DNA of 10,642 bases from Actinomycetota bacterium (GTDB lineage Bacteria > Actinomycetota > Actinomycetes > Streptosporangiales > Streptosporangiaceae). The notes beneath the pieces are model-generated. The model was not told the origin of the DNA. It ran no database searches and saw only the letters and a program-made list of their open reading frames with translations. The translations under genes and the position numbers were made by a program. The stretch is taken from the NCBI GenBank assembly GCA_003168295.1, contig PMST01000473.1:1-10642 (forward strand), given 5' to 3'. This document shows, in pieces, positions 1-5,350 of this stretch (position 1 is the first letter of the stretch; each line of letters opens with the position of its first letter).

Positions 1-90
1 GGCGAACGCGTCCGGGACGGTGGTCAGCTGGCCGTCGGTGGTGCTGAGCGTCAGCTTGGGGAACGGGTCACCGGGGTTGAGCCGAGGCAT
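1..90 (-). CDS. Redoxin / AhpC-TSA-like peroxiredoxin, N-terminal 30 residues (runs off the left edge)
   Basis: The minus strand from 90 to the window edge reads as 30 open codons starting MPRLNPGDPFPKLTLSTTDG. This resembles the start of AhpC/TSA-family redoxins, which open with a short 'G-D-x-F-P-x-L-x-L-x-T-x-D-G' stretch forming the first beta strands before the catalytic thioredoxin-like core. The ATG is preceded by AAGGAG at 103-98 with a 7-base spacer, a strong ribosome binding site that fixes the start. The peroxidatic cysteine would lie beyond the edge, so catalytic competence cannot be judged. It lies 61 bases downstream of the stop of the truncated infB frame, in the same direction. 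In an ordinary actinomycete the rest of infB would be here. The family call is inferred from 30 residues only. Confidence 0.7.
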   Translation of the reverse strand, partial: MPRLNPGDPFPKLTLSTTDGQLTTVPDAFA

Positions 91-151
91 CGCGGTTCTC
101 CTTCACGGTTGGCCCTGATGGTTCGGACAAGGACCGTCTGACAGGCAGGCG

Positions 152-1372
152 TCACCCCGGCCCCCGGGTGTTACCGATGAATGTCACCCGGGAGCGCACA
201 GGTAAGACGAGCGGGCCGCCGGGACGCGGACCGCCGGGGCGGGGACCGCCATCGGACGCGCCGCCGGGCCTACCCGGTCCGCGACCTCCCGGTCGAGGAC
301 CGGCGAAACCGCCGGGACCACCGGAACCGCCGGGGGCACCAGGGGCACCGGCCGGCTGTCCCGGACGGCTAGGTGCGCCCGGCTGACCGGGCGCGGCCGG
401 CGTCTGGGGCCTAGCCGGAGGCGCCGAGCCCATGCCTGTGGCGGTCGAGCTGAACGGGTTATTGCCCGGCCGTGGGCCGGGACGCGGACCACCACCGGGA
501 CGGGGGCCCGCTCCAGCCGGCCTGGGCGCACCCGACCGGGGCGCGCCTGGTCCCGAAGTCCTGGACGTGGACGGCCTGGACCCAGCGGCTCCGGGTGCTC
601 CCGCAGCCGGACCCGGCTGGTCGGGGCGACCGCCGGAGCCGGCGGGACGCTGACCCGTGGAGCCCCCGGGGACGGCGGGCCGAGGGGCGGAAGGGCGAGC
701 CTGGCTGGTCCCCGGACTCCTGAAGTCCGCCGGGGTAGCCGGGGTCCGCTGCGGTCCCGGAACCCGCGGAGCCCCTGAACCGCCGGGGGTCCCCTGAATC
801 GCCGTGTCGCCGCCCGGACCGGGCCGGGACGCGGGTGAGGGCGCAACCGGCGGCAGCCGGCGCGCCGCTCCGTCAGCGGCGCCCCCGGAAGCGCCGGGAG
901 AGCCGTTGGCGGACGTATCGGGTACGGCCGCGCCGTTCGCGGTCCCGTTGGCCGCTCCGATCGCTCCCGCAGGCGCGATCGGAGCCGACTGGACAGCAGG
1001 TGCCGCTCCGGCAGCTGCAGCCGCCGCGCGGTCATCGCGGGAGGCCGTGCCAGCGCCGATATCAGGTCGCGGCCCGGCACCCGGACGGGGACCGACGGCG
1101 GAACCTGCGCCAGCCGCGGGACTGCTGGACGAAGCCGCTGGTGCCGCTCCGGCCCGCGGCGCGGATGATGGTGCTGGCCTGGGCTTAGACCCCTGGGCCG
1201 ATTGCTCGGTTGCCTTGGAGGCGAACGCCTCCTTCAGCCGCCTGACCACGGGCGCCTCGATCGTCGAGGATGCTGATCTTACGAACTCGCCCATCTCATT
1301 GAGCTTGACCATGACGGCCTTGCTCTCTACGCCGAACTCCTTCGCGAGTTCGTAAACCCGGACCTTCGCCAC
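152..1372 (-). CDS. infB: Translation initiation factor IF-2, N-terminal fragment (truncated infB)
   Basis: The 406-residue product begins [20 protein letters not shown], the typical actinobacterial IF-2 start. Residues 1-50 form the IF2_N helical domain. Residues 55-385 are a low-complexity Ala/Pro/Gly/Ser/Arg linker that ends in GGPRPGG-type repeats. IF-2 brings fMet-tRNA to the 30S subunit and drives subunit joining through a GTPase domain. Here that G domain, domain II and the tRNA-binding C-terminus are all absent. The frame ends in about 18 residues unlike IF-2, then a TGA, and an unrelated redoxin gene follows. Actinobacterial IF-2 is normally around 1000 residues. The start is GTG with AAGGAG at 1382-1377, 4 bases away. 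The gene is 88 bases downstream of ylxR in the usual order. The fragment cannot supply IF-2 activity, so an intact copy must exist elsewhere or the join is artificial. Confidence 0.93.
   Translation of the reverse strand: MAKVRVYELAKEFGVESKAVMVKLNEMGEFVRSASSTIEAPVVRRLKEAFASKATEQSAQGSKPRPAPSSAPRAGAAPAASSSSPAAGAGSAVGPRPGAGPRPDIGAGTASRDDRAAAAAAGAAPAVQSAPIAPAGAIGAANGTANGAAVPDTSANGSPGASGGAADGAARRLPPVAPSPASRPGPGGDTAIQGTPGGSGAPRVPGPQRTPATPADFRSPGTSQARPSAPRPAVPGGSTGQRPAGSGGRPDQPGPAAGAPGAAGSRPSTSRTSGPGAPRSGAPRPAGAGPRPGGGPRPGPRPGNNPFSSTATGMGSAPPARPQTPAAPGQPGAPSRPGQPAGAPGAPGGSGGPGGFAGPRPGGRGPGRPGGASDGGPRPGGPRPGGPLVLPVRSRVTFIGNTRGPG
954..985. repeat. Perfect 11-bp inverted repeat inside the infB linker
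   Basis: GCTCCGATCGC (954-964) is mirrored exactly by GCGATCGGAGC (975-985) across a 10-base loop. It encodes residues 130-140 of the Ala/Pro-rich linker ([11 protein letters not shown]). The protein itself is nearly palindromic here, so a codon-level coincidence is possible. No T-run follows on either strand, so it is not a normal terminator. Confidence 0.6.
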
Positions 1373-1417
1373 TACGCTCCTTCTCGGCCCGTTCCCCGGA
1401 CCTTTTACCGGACCTAG

Positions 1418-1441
1418 GCCCGGGCAGAGCGTGCTCCGGGC
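1418..1441 (-). other. Possible RNA hairpin in the ylxR-infB spacer
   Basis: The 88-base gap between ylxR and infB contains GCCCGG (1418-1423) pairing with CCGGGC (1436-1441). An inner GAGC/GCTC pair could extend the stem. On the coding strand there is no U-tract after it, so it is more likely an mRNA structure or processing feature than a terminator, or chance in GC-rich DNA. A direct repeat of GGTCCGG lies between the hairpin and the infB Shine-Dalgarno site. Confidence 0.25.
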
Positions 1442-1460
1442 TGGCCTCAGCCTATGGTGA

Positions 1461-1865
1461 TCATCGCAACGTGCTCATCGAGCGCTCATCCGCTTCTCGA
1501 CCTGCTTTCCGACAGGTATTCCTTACTTGCCTTAAACTCGCTGCCCAGCCAGACTGTTCCGCCTTCGCAATGTTATTCCGGGATTCCGCGCCGCAAAGAT
1601 ACTCAGCTAGCAAAGCCAAGCTGACCGATCTCGTCGTACGCAGTGCCCGGGGGAACGACCGGCGCCGCCGCGCAAGGTCCAAACATGTCGGGCTGGGGTG
1701 CAAATAGGCACCCCGACCAGGCAGTCGGGCTTGCGGGTCAGGCCGGATAACATCCCCAGCCGCTACAAGGCGAAGCAGACTGGACTTGACCTCACGCTCC
1801 CTGCAGCCTACACAGGTACGCATCACGGGCATACCCGTGGCATGCTGCTGAGCTCGTGTGGCCAT
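1461..1865 (-). CDS. rnpM: YlxR/RnpM family RNA-binding protein
   Basis: The 134-residue product carries the YlxR signature [10 protein letters not shown] near residues 16-25 and [20 protein letters not shown] near residues 50-69, including the conserved GRGAY motif and basic helix. YlxR proteins are small RNA-binding proteins between nusA and infB. In Bacillus subtilis the homologue (RnpM) binds the RNase P RNA and modulates its activity. The core ends around residue 80. The remaining roughly 50 residues, rich in Ser, Arg and Ala, are an unrecognised tail that makes it longer than the usual 90-110 aa. The gap from nusA is 13 bases, so translational coupling is likely. No good Shine-Dalgarno site precedes the ATG at 1865. 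Later in-frame ATGs at 1832 and 1823 would still keep the whole conserved core, so the start is uncertain by up to 14 codons. Confidence 0.9.
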   Translation of the reverse strand: MATRAQQHATGMPVMRTCVGCREREVKSSLLRLVAAGDVIRPDPQARLPGRGAYLHPSPTCLDLARRRRSFPRALRTTRSVSLALLAEYLCGAESRNNIAKAEQSGWAASLRQVRNTCRKAGREADERSMSTLR

Positions 1866-1878
1866 TCCAGTGATAAGT

Positions 1879-3162
1879 CTACCGTGTCCGCAGGTCCCCG
1901 AGGCCGGGTAAGAGCCCGGCTCGCCGATCCGGCCCGGCTGGAGCGGCAGGACGAGCCGATGTGCCTGGCGAGTTGATCGAAGCTAACGAGGTCGCCGGTG
2001 CTTGCGACACCTCCGGTGTCGCAAGGGCACTCGGAGCACCTTCAGGCTGTTGTGCGTGCTGAGAATCTTGGGCATCTTGCTGACTGAGGGAACTCCGGGA
2101 GCCCCGGGAGCCCGAGGGACCCTGGGACGCGGAGGGACCCTGGGGACCCTGGGGCGAAGGCTCGGAGGGTGCTTCTGCTGACGGACCGGAGGACGGGGGC
2201 GCGGCGTCGGACCTGATATCGATCCGCCAGCCGGTGAGCCTGGCCGCCAGCCTCGCGTTCTGCCCCTCCTTGCCGATCGCCAGGGACAGCTGGTAGTCGG
2301 GGACGATGACCTGTGCTTCCCTGGCCGCGAGATCGACGACATGAACCCGGCTGACCCGGGCGGGCGACAAGGCGTTCGCCACGAAGCCGGCCGGGTCATC
2401 GGAATAGTCGACGATGTCAATCTTCTCGCCGTGCAATTCGTTCATCACGTTCCGCACGCGGCTGCCCATGGGGCCGATGCAGGCACCCTTGGCGTTGACG
2501 CCCTGCTGGTGCGAGCGAACCGCGATCTTGGTGCGGTGGCCCGCTTCCCGCGCGATCGCGACGATCTCCACCGCGCCGCCCGCGATCTCGGGGACTTCCA
2601 GCGCGAACAGCTTCTTCACCAGGCCCGGGTGGGTGCGCGACAAGGTGACAGAAGGACCACGGTGCCCCTTGCGCACGTGGAGTACATAACAGCGGATCCG
2701 CTCGCCATGGACGTAACGCTCGCCAGGTACCTGCTCAGCCGGCGGCAGCACGGCCTCCAGCTTGCCCAGGTCGACCAGCACGGTCCTGGGGTCCTTGCCC
2801 TGCTGGATCACCCCGGCCACGATGTCGCCCTCACGGCCGGCATACTCGCCGAAGGTCACCTCGTCTTCGACGTCGCGGAGCCGCTGCAAGATCACATTCC
2901 GGGCCGTGGTCGCCGCGATCCGGCCGAATCCGGCCGGCGTGTCGTCGAATTCCCGCGCCGCGGTACCGTCCGAGCCGGGCTGGACGGCCCAGACGGTGAC
3001 GTGCCCGCTCTTCCTGTCTATCTCGACGCGCGCGGACGGCGACGCGCCTTGCGACTTGTGGTAGGCCACGAGCAAGGCGTCCTCGATGGCCTTGATCGCG
3101 AGGTCGAGCGAGATATCTTTCTCGCTCTCCAGGCTCCGCAGCACGCTCAGGTCAATGTCCAT
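1879..3162 (-). CDS. nusA: Transcription termination/antitermination factor NusA with a long low-complexity tail
   Basis: NusA binds RNA polymerase and nascent RNA, and modulates pausing, intrinsic termination and antitermination. From the ATG at 3162 the product is 427 residues. The N-terminal RNAP-binding domain (about 1-105) starts [20 protein letters not shown]. The S1 domain (about 108-180) contains [19 protein letters not shown]1 (about 190-265) contains [22 protein letters not shown]2 (about 270-318) contains [20 protein letters not shown]. As in other actinobacteria there are no C-terminal acidic repeats. Instead, residues 320-427 are a Ser/Pro/Gln/Gly-rich, probably disordered tail. 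The frame is open upstream to 3366, but those codons are rimP in another frame. The ATG at 3162 has GGAG at 3175-3172, 9 bases away, matches the family start, and overlaps the rimP stop by 11 bases. Confidence 0.96.
   Translation of the reverse strand: MDIDLSVLRSLESEKDISLDLAIKAIEDALLVAYHKSQGASPSARVEIDRKSGHVTVWAVQPGSDGTAAREFDDTPAGFGRIAATTARNVILQRLRDVEDEVTFGEYAGREGDIVAGVIQQGKDPRTVLVDLGKLEAVLPPAEQVPGERYVHGERIRCYVLHVRKGHRGPSVTLSRTHPGLVKKLFALEVPEIAGGAVEIVAIAREAGHRTKIAVRSHQQGVNAKGACIGPMGSRVRNVMNELHGEKIDIVDYSDDPAGFVANALSPARVSRVHVVDLAAREAQVIVPDYQLSLAIGKEGQNARLAARLTGWRIDIRSDAAPPSSGPSAEAPSEPSPQGPQGPSASQGPSGSRGSRSSLSQQDAQDSQHAQQPEGAPSALATPEVSQAPATSLASINSPGTSARPAAPAGPDRRAGLLPGLGDLRTR
2001..2025. repeat. 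Perfect 11-bp inverted repeat (strong hairpin) in the 3' end of nusA
   Basis: CTTGCGACACC (2001-2011) and GGTGTCGCAAG (2015-2025) are exact reverse complements around a 3-base loop. It encodes residues 380-387 of the disordered NusA tail, about 120 bases before the stop. In nusA-ylxR mRNA it would form a very stable stem. There is no U-tract after it, so it is not a standard intrinsic terminator. It may act in mRNA processing or attenuation, or be a relic of a small palindromic insertion. Confidence 0.75.
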
Positions 3163-3700
3163 CGCGGGTCGCTCCAAGCTCCGTTGGCAGGTGCCCGAAC
3201 TCCACCTGGATGGCTCCAGCGCCGAGCACGGCGTAACTGAAGCGGCGGCGGTTCTTCGGGTCACCGTCGATGTCAAGGGTGACCGCGTCCGGTTCGGCTG
3301 AGACGATGCGGCCCGAGATGGCACCGGAGTCCGTGACCGTGACCTGGACCAGACGCCCCACGGCACGCCGCCAGTGCCTTGGATCGGTCAGCGGGCGGTC
3401 AACCCCAGGGGACGAGACCTCGAGCGTATACGGGAAATCCCCCATCGCCGCCACGGTGTCAAGCGCGGCCGACAGCTGGCGGCTGATCGCCGCGGCGTCA
3501 TCCAGGCTCACGCCGTGGTCGCTGTCCACCACCACACGGAGCAGCCGCCGCCTGCCCGCGGCGGTCACCCGGACCGACTCCAGGTCCATACCCGCGGCGG
3601 TGACTACGGGCTCGATCACGTCCGCGATCTTGCCCTCGTCGGCCGACCCGCCGGCCGCCGACGGGCGCGGCCTCGGCGCGTGACGCGGACCTCCTGGCAT
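3152..3700 (-). CDS. rimP: Ribosome maturation factor RimP
   Basis: RimP binds free 30S subunits and helps late assembly of the small-subunit head. The product has a basic, disordered lead (about 20 residues), then the RimP N-terminal alpha/beta domain ([20 protein letters not shown] ... [20 protein letters not shown] ... [14 protein letters not shown]), then the C-terminal SH3-like barrel ([10 protein letters not shown] ... [19 protein letters not shown]). The '[12 protein letters not shown]' motif is diagnostic. A GTG at 3718 would add six residues. The ATG at 3700 is chosen because GAGGAGG at 3712-3706 sits 5 bases upstream, giving 182 aa. The stop overlaps the nusA start by 11 bases, so the two are translationally coupled. 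It is the first gene of this block in the window and diverges from the ferritin-like pair. Confidence 0.95.
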   Translation of the reverse strand: MPGGPRHAPRPRPSAAGGSADEGKIADVIEPVVTAAGMDLESVRVTAAGRRRLLRVVVDSDHGVSLDDAAAISRQLSAALDTVAAMGDFPYTLEVSSPGVDRPLTDPRHWRRAVGRLVQVTVTDSGAISGRIVSAEPDAVTLDIDGDPKNRRRFSYAVLGAGAIQVEFGHLPTELGATRDGH

Positions 3701-3718
3701 CACGACCTCCTCGTCCAC

Positions 3719-3801
3719 GACCTGCAGGATTGAGACCTAGCCTATCTGGGAGTTGGCCGTCGCGCGGATAGGACCGGCCGGACCCGCCGAACAGCACGTG
3801 G
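3719..3801. promoter_or_regulatory. Divergent intergenic region between rimP and the ferritin-like genes
   Basis: This short gap must hold the rimP operon promoter on the minus strand. The best -10 candidate is TAGGCT, the reverse of 3739-3744, but I see no convincing -35 at 17-18 bases. An imperfectly spaced inverted pair, CCTATC near 3740 and GATAGG near 3768, flanks the centre and could be an operator; six-base arms are weak evidence. Confidence 0.3.
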
Positions 3802-3807
3802 TAGCTT
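3802..3807 (+). promoter_or_regulatory. Candidate -10 element for a leaderless transcript of the first ferritin-like gene
   Basis: TAGCTT lies with its last base 6 bases before the second of two overlapping GTG codons (3814), where transcription would begin on the start codon itself. There is no Shine-Dalgarno sequence before that GTG, which supports leaderless initiation, a common mode in actinobacteria. No clear -35 box is visible 17-18 bases upstream. Confidence 0.4.
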
Positions 3808-3813
3808 GCCGGT

Positions 3814-4341
3814 GTGCCCGACATCCTGCCGAGGCGCCGCACCCTGCTCGCCTCGGCGGCAACGCTGCCCCTGCTGCTCGCTACGGCCGGCTGCCGGTCC
3901 TCCGACGTGTTCACCGGCCCCGACCCGCTGGCAGGCCGGCCGCGTCTCGCGCCCGACGTGGTCACGCTTGTGGCGGTGATCGCCGCGGAGGAAAACCTGA
4001 TCGGCCTGTACCGGACGGCGCTGGCCTCCGATTCCGCGGCGACAGCCCGCGCTCGCGATCTGCCCGCCCTGCTCGCCCAGCACGAGCAGCACCTCACGCG
4101 GCTCCGGGCCCAGCTCATCCAGCCCCCGGGGACCGCCACCGCGACGGCGTCGCCCCGGCCGTCGGCGACAGCGAGCACCGCCGCACCCGGCCGCGTCACG
4201 ATTGCCGGGCTGCGAGCCGCGGAGCGTACCTCCGCAGCAGGCCTAGTGCGGCGGCTGGCTACCGTGGAACCCGCTCTGGCGCAGCTCTTCGCGAGCATCG
4301 CGGCCTCCGACGCCACGCACGTCGCCGTGCTGGGCGGCTAG
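3814..4341 (+). CDS. Ferritin-like (DUF4439-type) exported lipoprotein
   Basis: The 175-residue product starts MPDILPRRRTLLASAATLPL and has a Tat-like RRRTLL motif (residues 7-12), a hydrophobic stretch to residue 24 and Cys27 in TAGC, a lipobox-like site. It is therefore probably a membrane-anchored lipoprotein facing outside. The mature part contains helices like those of actinobacterial ferritin-like proteins: VVTLVAVIAAEENLIGLYRT with conserved Glu, then a histidine-bearing helix (LLAQHEQHLTRLRAQL), a Thr/Ala/Pro-rich linker (about 107-127) and a last helical pair ending SDATHVAVLGG. Four-helix bundles of this type can bind di-metal centres, but I cannot trace a full ligand set, so a redox role is only inferred. 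It is followed 13 bases later by a second ferritin-like gene, a pair that from memory recurs next to rimP or proS in actinomycetes. Confidence 0.75.
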   Translation: MPDILPRRRTLLASAATLPLLLATAGCRSSDVFTGPDPLAGRPRLAPDVVTLVAVIAAEENLIGLYRTALASDSAATARARDLPALLAQHEQHLTRLRAQLIQPPGTATATASPRPSATASTAAPGRVTIAGLRAAERTSAAGLVRRLATVEPALAQLFASIAASDATHVAVLGG

Positions 4342-4354
4342 CGGGGATCACCTT

Positions 4355-4774
4355 ATGGCAGAGATCACCGCGGTGTCCGCGCTGCGCTCCGCGCTCGCCG
4401 CCGAGGATGCGGCCATCTACGGCTACGGAGTGGCGGGCGCGCACCTGACCGGGAGCAGGCAGGTCGCGGCGCAGCAGGACTGGGAACGGCACAACAAGGC
4501 CCGTGACACGCTGACCGCCATGATCTACGCGCTAAGCGCGCAGCCCGTCAGCGCGCAGGCCTTCTACTCACTTCCCTTCCCGGTGCACGACGGGACCAGC
4601 GCGATGGCGCTGGCGGCCTACCTCGAAGAGGGCGTGACCCGGGCTTACCTGGCTATCGTCGCGGTCAGCAATCAGCGGCTGCGCGACTTCGGCGCGGTGG
4701 CCATGCAGGGCTCAGCCGAGGCCGCCGCGTACTGGCGCGGCAGCACCCAGGCCTTCCCCGGGCTGGACCCGTAA
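4355..4774 (+). CDS. Cytoplasmic ferritin-like domain protein (DUF4439)
   Basis: The 139-residue product has no signal peptide. It contains the family's hallmark LRSALAAEDAAIYGYGVAGA at residues 10-29, a second helix with ERHNKARDTLTAMIYA, then the extended FYSLPFPVHDGTSA linker, and helices with AAYLEEGVTRAYLAIVAVSN and EAAAYWRG. DUF4439 proteins are predicted four-helix ferritin-like bundles; their substrate is not established. Position 17 is Glu followed by Asp where relatives often show Glu-His, so metal binding may differ. The ATG at 4355 is preceded only by a weak GGGGATC, and the gap to the upstream gene is 13 bases, so translation is probably coupled and the two are one transcript. 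The Tat-like lipoprotein plus cytoplasmic partner suggests paralogues split between the envelope and the cytosol. Confidence 0.8.
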   Translation: MAEITAVSALRSALAAEDAAIYGYGVAGAHLTGSRQVAAQQDWERHNKARDTLTAMIYALSAQPVSAQAFYSLPFPVHDGTSAMALAAYLEEGVTRAYLAIVAVSNQRLRDFGAVAMQGSAEAAAYWRGSTQAFPGLDP

Positions 4775-4801
4775 GCCCTATCACATCACGAACGGGGGCC
4801 G

Positions 4802-4830
4802 GAGAGGCGGACGGGACCGAGAGGCGGACG
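4802..4830. repeat. Short tandem repeat, two GAGAGGCGGACG units with 17-bp period
   Basis: GAGAGGCGGACG occurs at 4802-4813 and again at 4819-4830. It fills the 61-base gap between two convergent stops (4774 and 4836). There is no hairpin with a T-run for either gene, so no intrinsic terminator can be called here. It is probably replication slippage in purine-rich DNA. Confidence 0.5.
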
Positions 4831-4835
4831 AGGGG

Positions 4836-5150
4836 TCAGTCCGCGCGGCGCAGTGAGGCGAGTACCCGGACGATTGTCGTGGCGGCCAGGTCAACGTCGT
4901 CCGCGACGGCTATCCGCTCCGCCCAGGACCACCAGAACCACCAGATGCCGTCCTTGCCGCAGCCGACGTAGACGTTCTCCTCCAGTGCCCGCGCGGCCGG
5001 GTTCACCACGTACAGACTGGGGCGGCGGCCGGGCGGCGCCATCAGCCACGCTTCCAGCCCGCGATGGGACAACTCGTCGGCTAGCTTCTCCAGATAAACA
5101 GCCTGAATCTGGTCGGGCTCGCGGGCCCCTTTGGCTTCCACCGTAACCAC
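4836..5150 (-). CDS. Conserved actinobacterial hypothetical protein, Trp-rich
   Basis: The product is 104 residues, with no signal peptide or membrane segment. After an N-terminal helix (IQAVYLEKLADELSHRGLEA) come a beta segment with PSLYVVNPAARALEENVYV and the striking GIWWFWWSWAERIA block (around residues 68-81), then a final helix DLAATTIVRVLASL. I recognise this layout (helix, 'PSLxVxNP', 'WWFWWSWAERI', C-terminal helix) from unannotated actinobacterial proteins often found beside regulators, but no biochemical role is known to me. The fold suggests a small alpha/beta domain with an aromatic face, perhaps a partner-binding module. The GTG at 5150 has no Shine-Dalgarno site, and an in-frame TGA lies upstream, so this is the longest possible frame. 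A -10-like TAGACT (5173-5168) precedes it. Another GTG at 5141 is equally possible. Confidence 0.7.
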   Translation of the reverse strand: MVTVEAKGAREPDQIQAVYLEKLADELSHRGLEAWLMAPPGRRPSLYVVNPAARALEENVYVGCGKDGIWWFWWSWAERIAVADDVDLAATTIVRVLASLRRAD

Positions 5151-5350
5151 CGTAACTTTGGGGAGTCAGTCTAAAGCTTTACGTTGCCACCTGAATCCAG
5201 GATGCCGCCGTGGCGGCACCTGTGCAACGCCCATCGGGAAAATCCCAGCTCAGGAAGTCAGCGGGCAGGTTCCCGCATTTTCCCCTACCCAGACAGACGC
5301 ACTGGTCCGGGCTCCGGTTCACCAAAGGCCGACTTAAGCGGAGGTAATAA
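5151..5350. other. 200-bp intergenic region with several small hairpins
   Basis: This gap lies between the helD stop and the start of the Trp-rich hypothetical, both on the minus strand. It is less GC-rich than its surroundings. It contains TGCCGCC/GGCGGCA (5203-5218, 2-base loop), GGGA/TCCC (5236-5246) and GCGGG/CCCGC (5261-5276). On the plus strand the last is followed by ATTTTCCCC and looks terminator-like, but no plus-strand gene ends nearby. On the minus strand, where helD ends, none is followed by a U-run. A promoter for the downstream gene is likely here (-10 candidate TAGACT). I see no tRNA or known riboswitch. Confidence 0.35.

Noticed and set aside
1217..1232. Inverted repeat GGAGGCG/CGCCTCC near the infB start
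   Set aside because: It encodes the conserved KEAFASK segment of the IF2 N-terminal region and is only 7 bp.
804..1355. A 183-codon plus-strand Ala/Pro-rich frame
   Set aside because: Antisense shadow of the low-complexity infB linker.
3498..4316. A 272-codon minus-strand frame antisense to the first ferritin-like gene
   Set aside because: It runs through rimP in another frame and lacks domain character; both overlapped genes are supported by motifs.
5166..5234. A 22-codon minus-strand frame (starts MGVAQVPPRR) in the helD-hypothetical gap
   Set aside because: Its Shine-Dalgarno site is weak (GGGA about 11 bases away), the product matches nothing I know, and it spans the likely promoter of the next gene.
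5261..5285. Plus-strand intrinsic terminator (GCGGG/CCCGC then ATTTT)
   Set aside because: No plus-strand gene ends within 480 bases upstream, the stem is only 5 bp and the T-run is short.
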